Below the pieces are notes generated by a model. That model saw nothing but the letters and a program-made list of their open reading frames with translations. It was not told the origin of the DNA and did no database searches. Made by a program: the position numbers and the translations under genes. A stretch of 64,000 nucleotides of DNA from Fodinibius sediminis (GTDB taxonomy: Bacteria; Bacteroidota; Rhodothermia; Balneolales; Balneolaceae), in the NCBI RefSeq assembly GCF_900182555.1, contig NZ_FXTH01000001.1:372001-436000 (forward strand), in the 5' to 3' direction. This document shows, piece after piece, positions 1 to 8,843 of this stretch. The first letter of the stretch is position 1. Each line of letters starts with the position of its first letter.

Positions 1-188
1 CTTTGACGCGACCGAGCAGAACTTTTTTATCTTTCACCGTTGATCCATTATTTAACCTTACCATTGTTCAGTACGACAGCATCCCAGTAGAGACTTCCAA
101 AGCTTGAAATGCGACCCAATTTATCACTAATATCATCCCTGTTCAAAGGAAATTAACAAATCCATTTCTTATCACTATTTTAGCCCCT
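1..188. other. left edge, no complete gene
   Basis: No complete gene is visible. On the + strand a frame open from the window edge ends with TGA at 41-43 and could be the last 13 codons of an upstream gene. On the - strand an ATG at 64-62 opens a frame to the edge. Neither can be assigned. The rest is the leader of the marC-like gene. Confidence 0.3.
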
Positions 189-863
189 ATGGTTGAAGAT
201 ATATTAACGCAGAGCAATTTCTTTTCCACCTATATATCGGGTTCCACGACGCTGTTGATAGCTGCGTTCACTTCCATCATATCCGTGGCCAATCCGCTGG
301 CGGCGATGCCTGTATTCATATCGCTTACGGAACAGAGTACTGATCCCGAGCGCACCGGCATCGCCCAGAAAGCTTCTTTTTATATGTTCATTATCCTGGT
401 TCTTTTCCTGTTGGCGGGGACCTACATCATGAGCTTTTTTGGCATCAGCCTTCCGGGCATTCGCATTGCCGGTGGACTGATTATTCTGCGTGCCGCCTAT
501 GCGATGCTGAACCCGGAACAGACTGATCGAAAAATATCAAAAGAGGCCCAGGAAGCAGCCAAAACCAAAGAAGACATCTCCTTCAGCCCCATGGCAATGC
601 CCATGCTTTCCGGTCCCGGGAGCATTGCTGTAGTCATAGGACTGGCATCCCAGTCGCAAGGTCCGGTGGATCTTATCATTATCACCATAGCGATTGTGCT
701 CGTTGCTCTTATCTCCTACGGCGTACTGCGGCTGGCCCCCTTTTCAGCAAAATACATAGGGCCAACGGGCATGAATGCCATTACCCGGATGATGGGCTTT
801 ATCGCCATGGCCATTGGCGTGCAGTTTATATTAAATGGAATATCCAGTTTTTTTGGCGTCTGA
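189..863 (+). CDS. MarC family integral membrane protein
   Basis: 224 residues, the normal size of the MarC/UPF0056 family of six-helix inner-membrane proteins, whose transport substrate is not established. Hydrophobic segments are visible at about residues 20-42, 65-85, 88-108, 138-155, 160-182 and 200-222. The family-typical stretches with SVANPLAAMPVF near residue 33 and PMLSGPGSIAVV near residue 138 are present. The charged, Lys/Glu-rich stretch at about 110-130 is the expected central cytoplasmic loop. It stands alone on the + strand, convergent with coaX (38 nt between the stops). Family assignment is firm; function is not known. Confidence 0.9.
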   Translation: MVEDILTQSNFFSTYISGSTTLLIAAFTSIISVANPLAAMPVFISLTEQSTDPERTGIAQKASFYMFIILVLFLLAGTYIMSFFGISLPGIRIAGGLIILRAAYAMLNPEQTDRKISKEAQEAAKTKEDISFSPMAMPMLSGPGSIAVVIGLASQSQGPVDLIIITIAIVLVALISYGVLRLAPFSAKYIGPTGMNAITRMMGFIAMAIGVQFILNGISSFFGV

Positions 864-901
864 GAAGAACAACTGTCAGCCAAACGACTCAGCCCGGGCC
901 T

Positions 902-1672
902 TTATTGGTTTTGCCGATTGGCAATCAGCCGCAGCCCATCGAGGGTCAGCATGGGATCAATCACATCAAAATAATCGGTATGAGGTCCGATCTTCTCTGA
1001 CAGTCCACCCGTGGCTATAACCTTGATGGATTCGGAGTTCAGCTGCTTTTTCATTCGGTCTATCAGTCCTTCTATCATACAGAGATGCCCCAGAACCAGT
1101 CCCGACTGCATGGACTCGCGAGTATTCCGGCCAATAACCCGGGACGGGGGTTCGAGTGGAATCTGGGAAAGCTGGGCAGCTCTTCCCACCAGGGCATCAA
1201 TGGTCACTTTTAGACCGGCACAGATAGCTCCCCCGATAAGCTCTCCCGGTTTTCGTACGGCCATCACGGTTGTCGCCGTTCCAAAATCTACAACGATGCA
1301 ATCATCCCCGAACATCTTGTAGGCTCCCGCCGCACCCGCGATAAGGTCCGCCCCGACCGTCTGCTGGCTCTTCCGTGCAATGGTAATGCCCGTCTCTGTG
1401 GCCCCGTTTAGCACGAGCGGGGTCAAATGAGGCTGATGGTCAAAAACAACGCTGATCGTCTGCGTCAGCTGGGGCACTACGCTGCAAATAATAACGCTGC
1501 GCAGCTGTTCGTAGGCCAGGCCGGCCTCGGAAAACAGGTTTTGGAAGAGCACCCGGTACTCGTCGGCCGTCTTATCCGCATCCGTCTGTATGCGCCACTG
1601 ATGGGTCCACCCTTCCTGCTGTGAGACGCCAATAACAATATTACTGTTCCCAATATCCAATGCTAACAGCAT
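902..1672 (-). CDS. coaX: type III pantothenate kinase
   Basis: 256 residues. CoaX phosphorylates pantothenate, the first step of coenzyme A synthesis, in the cytoplasm. The ASKHA-fold phosphate motifs are visible: DIGNSNIVIG at the N-terminus, VVDFGTATTV near residue 128 and GGAICAGL near residue 147. Length is usual for the family, and the ATG start puts the first motif at residue 6 as expected. It is transcribed toward marC and stands alone; no biotin ligase or repressor gene follows it, unlike in several other phyla. No anomaly seen. Confidence 0.95.
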   Translation of the reverse strand: MLLALDIGNSNIVIGVSQQEGWTHQWRIQTDADKTADEYRVLFQNLFSEAGLAYEQLRSVIICSVVPQLTQTISVVFDHQPHLTPLVLNGATETGITIARKSQQTVGADLIAGAAGAYKMFGDDCIVVDFGTATTVMAVRKPGELIGGAICAGLKVTIDALVGRAAQLSQIPLEPPSRVIGRNTRESMQSGLVLGHLCMIEGLIDRMKKQLNSESIKVIATGGLSEKIGPHTDYFDVIDPMLTLDGLRLIANRQNQ

Positions 1673-1877
1673 GGCATTGCTCCATCTATGTTAAGATTGA
1701 CCTGTCGTTCGATGAACCCGTCAACCTGGCTTATCAAGCCCGGGCATCCATTCGCAGTTCATGCAAATCCTAAAATAGCAGGCCTTGACCCTACTTCAAA
1801 ATTTGAATAAAACGTTCGATTCCGATACCATCCTATTGATCGATGCGTGTTAATCAACAACTGTAATCATTCAAGCC

Positions 1878-2348
1878 ATGGAGCCAGTAGATCAACAACT
1901 GTTACGTTTGTATTCCTATGATTTTTGGGCCAACAACCAGATATGGACCTCCCTCCGTACCGATCCCGACTTCCCGGGCTGTGATGAAGCGATAAACTAT
2001 TACAGTCATATAGCCGGGACCCAGGAAGTCTGGCATGCGCGTATACAGGGTCGGTCAACGGAGGGGCTGGAGGTATGGCCGAACAAAGAATTAGCCCAGG
2101 CCCACAAAACGCTCAAAACCTACTCTCCCAAATGGGCCCGGCTCATTAAAGCCAACAATTCGGCCCTTGACCGCCCCATCTCCTATCACAATTCGCAGGG
2201 CGAACCCTTTGATACGAGACTTTCAGACATCCTGCATCACATCGTCATTCATGGCCAGCATCACCGCGCCCAGATCGCCCGTCTGCTGCGGAAGGCCGGT
2301 CTGTCCCCTCCCCCCACCGATTTCATCTTTTTTTGTCGTGCTAATTAG
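1878..2348 (+). CDS. DinB-family protein
   Basis: 156 residues, a four-helix-bundle protein of the DinB/YfiT-like superfamily (putative metal-dependent thiol transferases or hydrolases). The histidines expected to hold the metal are seen: HIAGTQEVWHARI near residues 44-56 and the C-terminal helix HHIVIHGQHHRAQIARLLR near residues 120-138. The frame starts YDFWANNQIW, the common opening of the family. The actual substrate cannot be inferred. It is followed by the AGCS-type transporter, which seems to have its own promoter element just behind this stop codon. Confidence 0.85.
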   Translation: MEPVDQQLLRLYSYDFWANNQIWTSLRTDPDFPGCDEAINYYSHIAGTQEVWHARIQGRSTEGLEVWPNKELAQAHKTLKTYSPKWARLIKANNSALDRPISYHNSQGEPFDTRLSDILHHIVIHGQHHRAQIARLLRKAGLSPPPTDFIFFCRAN

Positions 2349-2356
2349 TATATTTG
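2349..2356 (+). promoter_or_regulatory. candidate -7 element before the symporter gene
   Basis: TATATTTG is an exact match to the TAnnTTTG -7 element of Bacteroidota-type housekeeping promoters. It lies directly behind the stop of the dinB-like gene and about 40 nt before the symporter start. No well-spaced -33 TTG is seen (nearest TTG is only 13 nt upstream), so this is a partial match. Confidence 0.4.
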
Positions 2357-2435
2357 CACTTTAATTTTCATAAAATTCACCTGAGGTTTCATTCTGGAAT
2401 TTATTGAACAGCTCCTGGCATCGTTTTCAAGCTTT

Positions 2436-3773
2436 ATGTGGGGCATCCCCCTTGTTCTGCTACTTTGCGGCGGGGGGCTCTTCTTCATGATCTACTCCGG
2501 CTTTGCCCCTTTCCGCTATTTCGGTCATGCACTCAATATCCTCCAGGGCAAATATGATGATCCGGACGATCCCGGCGACATCAACCACTTCCAGGCCCTG
2601 TCGAGCGCCCTTGCCGCTACCGTAGGCCTTGGAAACATCAGCGGCGTGGCCGTTGCCATTGCCATGGGCGGTCCCGGTGCCGTCTTCTGGATGTGGGTGA
2701 GCGCCTTTATCGGTATTGCAACCAAGTTTTTCACCTGTACCCTGTCCATCATGTACCGGGGAAAGGATTCCGAAGGCAATATCCAGGGCGGAACGATGTA
2801 CATGATCCGCGAAGGGCTGGGCAAAAAATGGAAGCCCCTGGCCGGTCTTTTTGCCCTGGCCGGCCTCTTCGGCCCCCTGCCTATTTTCCAGGCCAATCAG
2901 CTGACCCAGGCCCTGCGAGACATCGTCTATATTCCCAATGGATGGGTTTCTGAACAGGCCCACTTCATGGGCGACCTGTATACCGGCATTGTCATCCTTC
3001 TGATCGTCTCCCTCGTTATCTTCGGGGGCATAAAACGCATTGGCCGGGTGGCCTCACGAATGGTTCCGGCGATGGTTGTGCTCTACGTGACCCTGGTGCT
3101 TATTATCCTCGGCGTGCATTACCAGGAACTTCCCACCTATCTGTACCTGATTGTAACCGATGCCTTTACCGCACAAGCTGCTCTCGGAGGCGCAGTGGGA
3201 CAAATTATCATTACCGGCTTTAAACGTGCCGCCTTCTCAAACGAAGCGGGCATCGGTACCGCCACTCTTGCCCACGGCGCTGCCAAAACCAAGGAACCCA
3301 TCCGCGAAGGGCTCGTAGCCATGCTCGGCCCCGTTATTGATACCCTGCTTGTCTGTACCATGACGGCCCTCGCAATCCTGGTGACCGGGGTATGGAGAAC
3401 CGGCGACGAGAACGGCATTGCCCTGACGGCCTCCGCATTTGGAGAAGCGCTTGGCCCCGTGGGTCCCTACCTGCTGGTGCTCTGCGTGGCGGTTTTCGCT
3501 TTCAGCTCCCTTTTCACCTATTCCTACTACGGAACCAAATGCTTTGGCTTTTTGGCAGGGGCGGAGCGGCAGGGCTGGTACAACTACTTTTATGTATCTT
3601 CCATCATCTTCGGGGCCGTGACCTCCATCTCGGCCGTCATCAACCTCATCGACGGGATGTATGCCGTCATGGCCATCCCCACGATGACTGCAACGCTCCT
3701 GATGGCACCCCGGGTCAAAAGAGCAGCCAAAGATTACTTTTCGCGTATCGATTCGTTTGAAGTCTATGATTAG
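2436..3773 (+). CDS. sodium:alanine symporter family (AGCS) transporter
   Basis: At least 445 residues. AGCS proteins import alanine or glycine with sodium across the inner membrane. Visible features are the family signature around GLGNISGVAVAIAMGGPGAVFW (about residues 64-87), the AAFSNEAGIGTATLAHGAAKT segment near residue 265, and about ten hydrophobic helices. The first ATG, at 2436, begins in the middle of the usual first amphipathic segment. Upstream, in frame back to a stop at 2382, LEFIEQLLASFSSF precedes it, the kind of N-terminus homologs carry. GAGG at 2383-2386 would serve a CTG start at 2394 or an ATT start at 2391. The true protein is therefore probably 14-15 residues longer. Confidence 0.92.
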   Translation: MWGIPLVLLLCGGGLFFMIYSGFAPFRYFGHALNILQGKYDDPDDPGDINHFQALSSALAATVGLGNISGVAVAIAMGGPGAVFWMWVSAFIGIATKFFTCTLSIMYRGKDSEGNIQGGTMYMIREGLGKKWKPLAGLFALAGLFGPLPIFQANQLTQALRDIVYIPNGWVSEQAHFMGDLYTGIVILLIVSLVIFGGIKRIGRVASRMVPAMVVLYVTLVLIILGVHYQELPTYLYLIVTDAFTAQAALGGAVGQIIITGFKRAAFSNEAGIGTATLAHGAAKTKEPIREGLVAMLGPVIDTLLVCTMTALAILVTGVWRTGDENGIALTASAFGEALGPVGPYLLVLCVAVFAFSSLFTYSYYGTKCFGFLAGAERQGWYNYFYVSSIIFGAVTSISAVINLIDGMYAVMAIPTMTATLLMAPRVKRAAKDYFSRIDSFEVYD

Positions 3774-3776
3774 CAG

Positions 3777-4796
3777 ATGAACACGCCGCGTATCTCCGTC
3801 ATTCTCCCGGCATATAATGCTGAGGACACCCTCAGTGAGGCCATAAGAAGCATTCTGCATCAAACGGAAAGAGAAATTGAGCTCGTCGTTATCAATGACG
3901 GCTCAACCGATGCCTCCCCGGATATTATCGAGCAATGGCGCTCCAGGGATAAACGCATAGTGGCCCTGGATCAGCCGCACCGTGGTATCGTGGCCGCCCT
4001 CAACCACGGGCTGCAGCATGCATGCGGGCAATATATCGCCCGCATGGACACCGATGACCGCTCTCTGCCAGAGCGGCTGTGCCGGCAGGCTGACTTCCTG
4101 GATGCCCATCCCTCTATCGGACTTGCCGCCTGCCTGGTCAGCTACAAAGGTACCAATTCAAAACACAGGGGCTACGCCCGGTACGTAACATGGACCAACA
4201 CCCTTACCACCCATCAGCAGATCCAGCAGAACCGGTTCATCGAATCCCCACTGGCCCATCCCTCCGTCTGTTTCCGCCGTAAACTGATTGAAAAACACGG
4301 GGTCTATCGCTGCGGTCCTTTCCCGGAAGATTATGAACTCTGGCTGCGCTGGCTCTCGCGGGGAGTAACCATGGCGAAAGTGCCGGAATACCTGCTGGAG
4401 TGGCGCGACCGGCCCGACCGTCTTTCCAGGACACACCAACGTTATTCCATGGACGCCTTCTACCGCATCAAGGCGCAATACCTGGCCCCCTGGCTCGAAG
4501 AACACAACCCCCATCATCCCGAGCTTATGATCTGGGGCGCCGGCAAGACGAGCCGCAAGCGTGCGGAATACCTCGTCCGTCGTGGCATCCACATTACCCA
4601 CTATATCGATGTGGACCCCAATAAAATTGGCAACGTCATCCAGGGTCGCCCGGTCATAGGACATACCGATCTTCCATCGCCGGAGTCTGCTTTCATCGTC
4701 TCCTATGTGGGACTTCGCGGGGTTAACCAGCAGATACGCAACCATTTGCAGCAACATGGCTACCGGTGGGGATCAAGCTTTATTTTTGCCGCCTGA
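3777..4796 (+). CDS. family 2 glycosyltransferase with C-terminal Rossmann-like domain
   Basis: 339 residues. The N-terminal 230 residues are a GT-A glycosyltransferase family 2 domain: ISVILPAYNAEDTL at residue 6, VINDGSTD near 39, and the metal-binding ARMDTDDRSLPERL near 86 (DxD motif). A second domain from about residue 244 opens with ELMIWGAGKTSRKRAEYL, like the nucleotide-binding turn of a Rossmann fold, followed by a beta strand ending in DVDP. This resembles the N-terminal domain of PglD-like sugar-modifying enzymes, though the match is only by eye. It starts 3 nt behind the symporter stop, so the two are probably cotranscribed. Donor and acceptor sugars are unknown. Confidence 0.88.
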   Translation: MNTPRISVILPAYNAEDTLSEAIRSILHQTEREIELVVINDGSTDASPDIIEQWRSRDKRIVALDQPHRGIVAALNHGLQHACGQYIARMDTDDRSLPERLCRQADFLDAHPSIGLAACLVSYKGTNSKHRGYARYVTWTNTLTTHQQIQQNRFIESPLAHPSVCFRRKLIEKHGVYRCGPFPEDYELWLRWLSRGVTMAKVPEYLLEWRDRPDRLSRTHQRYSMDAFYRIKAQYLAPWLEEHNPHHPELMIWGAGKTSRKRAEYLVRRGIHITHYIDVDPNKIGNVIQGRPVIGHTDLPSPESAFIVSYVGLRGVNQQIRNHLQQHGYRWGSSFIFAA

Positions 4797-5013
4797 CCAC
4801 ATCGCGCACAGTATTTCCCAATCTTCATCAAACCTTTATATTCCCCCAGATCCCGTCTGTTTACCTAATTCAAAGATTAAATAACGGTATCGGTATCAAT
4901 TAATCGATATTTTGCTTTCCGGTTACTTATTAAGGCCTTTGTCCCTATCTGCCTAAAGCTTTCTGTTTCAACAAAATAATTGCTTAAGCGCAACCTCCCG
5001 ATTGTAAGGTTCG

Positions 5014-5021
5014 TATCTTTG
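5014..5021 (+). promoter_or_regulatory. candidate -7 element of the ankyrin gene
   Basis: TATCTTTG matches TAnnTTTG and lies 65 nt before the ATG at 5087, after a 290-nt gene-free stretch. No correctly spaced TTG is seen at -33, so support is partial. Confidence 0.4.
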
Positions 5022-5086
5022 AATACACTAATTGAGAGCACTTTTATGCTCCTGAATAAGACAAAACCAACCTTCTACTATTAGCT

Positions 5087-5566
5087 ATGAAAACCATCAA
5101 AGGATTAATCTTGATCATCAGCCTAACTCTTTTAGCAGTTTCTGGTGTTAAGGCTAATTCTAACACTGATACGATTAAAGAAGACATCTTTACTGCTATC
5201 CGCAGTATCGACTATACCAGCATCAACGTATTGCTCTCCGAGGGCATGGATGTAAATGTCACGAACAAACAGGGTGATTCTCCGCTGATTGTAGCATCCC
5301 GGATAGGCAATCTCCGCATACTGGACATCATCCTGTCTCACAATCCCAATATCGATGCACGCAACAAGGAAGGAAAGACGGCACTGATGATAGCAGCCGA
5401 AACCGGCCAGCTCCATGTGGTTGAAAAGCTGATCGAGCACGATGCTGATCCATCGCTGAAAGATAATAATGGCAAAACAGCGCTGAACCTGGCAGCAACC
5501 TATGGTCACAAGCATGTCAGACGTTTCATTAAAGACGGGCAGCAGGAGCCTGCTCTTGCAAAGTAA
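5087..5566 (+). CDS. exported ankyrin-repeat protein
   Basis: 159 residues. Residues 1-23 form a Sec signal peptide: two lysines, a hydrophobic core, and a likely cleavage after the VKA at about 21-23. The rest is about four ankyrin repeats of 33 residues, with the usual GDSPLIVASRIGNLRILDIIL, GKTALMIAAETGQLHVVEKLI and GKTALNLAATYGHKHVRRFI blocks (each written here as its core). Ankyrin proteins bind partner proteins; the partner is unknown. Single gene with its own -7-like element and a strong terminator behind it. Confidence 0.88.
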   Translation: MKTIKGLILIISLTLLAVSGVKANSNTDTIKEDIFTAIRSIDYTSINVLLSEGMDVNVTNKQGDSPLIVASRIGNLRILDIILSHNPNIDARNKEGKTALMIAAETGQLHVVEKLIEHDADPSLKDNNGKTALNLAATYGHKHVRRFIKDGQQEPALAK

Positions 5567-5593
5567 CACCTGAGCACATATCATTATTTTTGA

Positions 5594-5622
5594 CCCCGGT
5601 GGTGATTCGCCGGGGTTTTTTT
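5594..5622 (+). terminator. intrinsic terminator after the ankyrin gene
   Basis: CCCCGG at 5594-5599 pairs with CCGGGG at 5610-5615, with a 10-nt loop and seven T behind it. It ends the ankyrin transcript before ruvC. Confidence 0.85.
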
Positions 5623-5686
5623 ATGCCCAATGTGGAATGGTCGCCCGAATCTCTTATATTTTGATAAACTGCTTGAATCAATCATT

Positions 5687-6268
5687 ATGGGCGACATTTT
5701 TTTAGGTATCGACCCCGGATCGCGAACCACCGGTTATGCCATCCTGACCCGAAAGAAAGGAAAATTGGTTGCCATGCGCTGCGACACGATCAATATGGCG
5801 CATATGGACGATCATGCCGACCGGCTGCAGTACATCTTTGAGAATATATCCAAGATCATCGCATCCTTTAAACCCACAAACTGCGCCGTTGAAACACCGG
5901 TCTATGGCGTGGATCCCCTGGCCATGCTGAAACTGGGCCGGGCCCAGGCCGCTGCCATGCTGGCCATCACTAACAACGGCATCCCGGTCACCGAATATTA
6001 TCCCAAACAGGTTAAGAAGTCGATTACCGGCAACGGCAACGCCAGCAAGGAGCAGGTTGCCTTTATGCTCCGGAAGACGGTCGCCCTGCCGGACGAGAAA
6101 CTCTCAAAGGATGCCACGGATGCGCTGGCGGTCGCCTGGTGTCACCTGATGAAACAAAACAGCATTCAAAACCGGGTGCCGCGTTCTACCAGGAAGACCC
6201 ACCAGAATAACAGCTCCTCAAGCTGGGAAAATTTTGTCGCCAACAACCCGGATCGCATCTCGGACTGA
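5687..6268 (+). CDS. ruvC: Holliday junction resolvase RuvC
   Basis: 193 residues from ATG 5687. The frame extends back to 5630 but those 19 residues are not RuvC-like, and homologs start a few residues before the GIDPGSRTTGYAIL motif, as here. RuvC cuts four-way DNA junctions during recombination with RuvAB. The acidic catalytic residues are visible: Asp in GIDPG, Glu in AVETPVYG, and the Asp pair in SKDATDALAVAWCH near the C-terminus. The C-terminal 35 residues are basic and polar and probably disordered. ruvA follows 78 nt downstream; ruvB is not in this window. Confidence 0.95.
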   Translation: MGDIFLGIDPGSRTTGYAILTRKKGKLVAMRCDTINMAHMDDHADRLQYIFENISKIIASFKPTNCAVETPVYGVDPLAMLKLGRAQAAAMLAITNNGIPVTEYYPKQVKKSITGNGNASKEQVAFMLRKTVALPDEKLSKDATDALAVAWCHLMKQNSIQNRVPRSTRKTHQNNSSSSWENFVANNPDRISD

Positions 6269-6346
6269 AGCCGGAACCCGGCAGTCTCATGATAGACCAG
6301 ACGAAATCATTGTAACTTATAAACGACGAAAGGCCGCTAAACAGCC

Positions 6347-6946
6347 ATGATTGCTTATTTGAAAGGTATTGTCCATTCCAAATCCGAAAACCAGCTTATT
6401 CTCAACGTACACGATGTCGGTTACCGGCTGGAGATCTCCAGCCAGACGCTGGAACAGCTTCCTGCGCCGGGTAAAGAGGTCGAACTGCTGGTCCACCACC
6501 ACATCACTGACAACGACCAGCGCCTGTTTGGGTTCCAGGGCCAGAATGAAAAAGACCTTTTTGAGCTGCTCATCACTGTTAAAGGCGTAGGCCCCAAACT
6601 CGGGCTTACCATCCTGTCGGGCTTGCCGGCCCAGGAGATCACCGGTGCCATCGTACAGCAGGACAAGGGCACCCTCTCGCAGATTACGGGCATAGGAAAA
6701 AAAACGGCCGAACGCATGATCCTGGAACTGAAAGACAAGGTGTCGGAAATGGTGGATGCCACCTATACGTCTTCCTCCGGGTCTGTCTCAGGAAGCCTCA
6801 AGGAAGAAGCCGTCTCGGCCCTGCAGTCGCTGGGCTTTAAAAAGCGTGACTCTGAAAAGGCAGTGACCATGGCCGCCAGCAACGGTCAAAACGCCGAAAA
6901 TGTACAGGATCTTGTCAAGATGGCCCTGGCTCAGCTCAATACATAA
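6347..6946 (+). CDS. ruvA: Holliday junction branch migration protein RuvA
   Basis: 199 residues, the usual length. RuvA binds four-way junctions as a tetramer and loads RuvB. Visible domains: N-terminal OB fold (MIAYLKGIV..., HDVGYRLEIS), two helix-hairpin-helix motifs (VKGVGPKLGLTILSGL near residue 78, ITGIGKKTAERMILEL near 112) and a C-terminal three-helix domain (EEAVSALQSLGFKKRDSEKA) that contacts RuvB. It lies right after ruvC in the same direction, a common pairing. Confidence 0.96.
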   Translation: MIAYLKGIVHSKSENQLILNVHDVGYRLEISSQTLEQLPAPGKEVELLVHHHITDNDQRLFGFQGQNEKDLFELLITVKGVGPKLGLTILSGLPAQEITGAIVQQDKGTLSQITGIGKKTAERMILELKDKVSEMVDATYTSSSGSVSGSLKEEAVSALQSLGFKKRDSEKAVTMAASNGQNAENVQDLVKMALAQLNT

Positions 6947-7055
6947 CAATTATTTAACAGCCGCCGGGTTTAATTTGAGACGGGCTCTTCGTAGTATTAC
7001 CTGATTAAAGAATGATCACAATTCCTTATGTTAACCCAATATTGCAACAAACCCA

Positions 7056-7742
7056 TTGCCCGTGGCTGATAAAAAAACCATTTTAGTTGTCGACGACGAA
7101 CAGGACCTTCTCGACCTGATTGAATACAACCTCAACAAGGAGGGCTTTGATGTGCTGAAGGCTGAAGACGGTGTTCAGGGCATCGAGATGGCCCGTGAAC
7201 ATCATCCCGACCTGATGCTGCTGGATATCATGATGCCCCAGATGGACGGCCTCGAGGTCGTAGAGCGTATACGCAAGGATGAAAAGCTGAAACGTATCCC
7301 CATCATCTTCCTCACCGCCCGCAGCGATGAAAAAACGGAGGTTGAGGGACTCGACAAAGGCGGCGACGATTACATTACCAAGCCCATCAGTACCACCAAG
7401 CTCCTCTCGCGCATCAAGGCCGTGCTGCGCCGCGTCGAAGAAACCGAAGAGATGAGCGATCAGATAAAGGTGCATGATATCGTCATCGACAAAGACCGCT
7501 ACATTGTGACCCAGGGCGAAGAGGAATTTCACCTGCCCCGCAAAGAATTTGAACTGCTTTACTTTCTGGCCAGCCGAAAAGGCAAGGTCATGGATCGACA
7601 GACCCTGCTGAATCACGTCTGGGGCGACAATATCTACGTCGTCGATCGTACGGTGGATGTCCACGTACGCAAAATCCGGGAGAAGCTGGGCGACGAATAT
7701 ATCGAAACCGTCAAAGGAGTCGGCTACCGCTTCAAAGAATGA
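7056..7742 (+). CDS. OmpR/PhoB-family response regulator
   Basis: 228 residues counted from TTG 7056; a GTG at 7062 is an equally good start, and neither has a clear ribosome binding site. Receiver domain: acidic pair in VVDDEQ, phosphoacceptor Asp in LMLLDIMMPQMDG (about residue 56), Thr in FLTAR, Lys in YITKPIS. DNA-binding winged helix: LPRKEFELLYFLASRKG and RTVDVHVRKIREKLG, ending GYRFKE. The kinase gene overlaps its stop by ATGA, so they are translationally coupled. It resembles PhoB most, so phosphate control is plausible but not shown. Confidence 0.92.
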   Translation: MPVADKKTILVVDDEQDLLDLIEYNLNKEGFDVLKAEDGVQGIEMAREHHPDLMLLDIMMPQMDGLEVVERIRKDEKLKRIPIIFLTARSDEKTEVEGLDKGGDDYITKPISTTKLLSRIKAVLRRVEETEEMSDQIKVHDIVIDKDRYIVTQGEEEFHLPRKEFELLYFLASRKGKVMDRQTLLNHVWGDNIYVVDRTVDVHVRKIREKLGDEYIETVKGVGYRFKE

Positions 7743-8833
7743 AAAAGTCACCCTTCACAAAGTCCTCCCGCCTTTCCTTCCGGATTGGCCTTTATTCGGC
7801 TCTTGCAGTTGGCGGCACCAGCTTTGTATCGGCAATGTTCCTTTTCCAGAGTACGCCGACCCGTGCCCTCGCCTATGCCCTTCTTTTGACGGGCCTGGTC
7901 TTTGGCATCGTGTATTACCTCTCTCACCGCATCCTGTTTGCACGCATGCAGACCCTCAACCGCATCAACCGGAACATCGCCCGCAAGCGATTCGAGGAAT
8001 ACGAGAGCCTTTCGACCGGGAAAAACGACGAGCTCGACTACCTGATCAAGCAGTCCATCCGGGCCAGCAAAACGGTGGAGCGCGAAATACAGCGGCTCAA
8101 CCGCATCGAAAATTACCGCAAGGAATTCATTGGTGACATCTCCCACGAGCTTAAAACCCCGATCTTTGCCATCCAAGGCTTCATTGAAACCCTGCTCAAC
8201 GGCGCCATTGATGATGAAGAGGTAAACCGAAAGTTCCTTGAAAAGGCCATGCGGAATGTCAACCGCCTTATCTTCCTTACCAAGGACCTGATGGAAATCT
8301 CCAAGCTCGAAACCGGGGAGTTGAAGTCGGAAGTGCAGGATGTCTATCTCCGCGATGTAACCGTGGATGTCGTGGAAAACCTGCAATACAAAGCCAGAAA
8401 GGAGCATGTTCGTCTGTCGGTTGATACCATTGACCCGAATATACAGGTCCGGGCCGACCGGAATCAGATCAAGCAAGTCCTTACCAACCTCATTGAAAAT
8501 GCCATCAAATACAACGTGCCGGAAGGATCGGTTAATGTTGGTACGAAACCTTTTCCCGGAAAACCGGGTAAGATACTAGTATACGTCAAGGATTCCGGCA
8601 TTGGCATCGACCAGCAATATATCGAGCGGGTGACCGAGCGGTTTTTCCGCGTGGACAAATCCCGCTCGCGCGAAAAGGGCGGCACCGGACTCGGACTGGC
8701 CATTGTAAAGCACATTATGGAAGCCCACGGGGAAGAATTTTTTATCGAGAGCACCCCCAATGTGGGATCAATCTTCAGCTTCACTTTAAGCAAGGTCAAC
8801 CGAACGCCTGTTGAGACAGATATGACGGACTAG
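7739..8833 (+). CDS. PhoR-like sensor histidine kinase
   Basis: 364 residues. Two membrane helices at about residues 16-36 and 43-62 with almost no periplasmic loop, then a short linker without a recognisable PAS domain. HisKA domain with the phosphorylated His in GDISHELKTPIFAIQGF (near residue 140). HATPase domain: N box NLIENAIKYN, G1 box DSGIGID, G2 box GGTGLGLAIVKHIM. It overlaps the regulator by 4 nt and is its obvious partner. With so short a loop, the signal is more likely sensed in the membrane or via a partner (such as the Pst/PhoU system in PhoR relatives) than by a periplasmic domain. Confidence 0.92.
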   Translation: MKKSPFTKSSRLSFRIGLYSALAVGGTSFVSAMFLFQSTPTRALAYALLLTGLVFGIVYYLSHRILFARMQTLNRINRNIARKRFEEYESLSTGKNDELDYLIKQSIRASKTVEREIQRLNRIENYRKEFIGDISHELKTPIFAIQGFIETLLNGAIDDEEVNRKFLEKAMRNVNRLIFLTKDLMEISKLETGELKSEVQDVYLRDVTVDVVENLQYKARKEHVRLSVDTIDPNIQVRADRNQIKQVLTNLIENAIKYNVPEGSVNVGTKPFPGKPGKILVYVKDSGIGIDQQYIERVTERFFRVDKSRSREKGGTGLGLAIVKHIMEAHGEEFFIESTPNVGSIFSFTLSKVNRTPVETDMTD

Positions 8834-8843
8834 GTTACTTTTA

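Noticed and set aside
7083-7751. Long - strand ORF opposite the response regulator
   Set aside because: Mirror of a GC-rich coding region; the + strand has all receiver and DNA-binding motifs.
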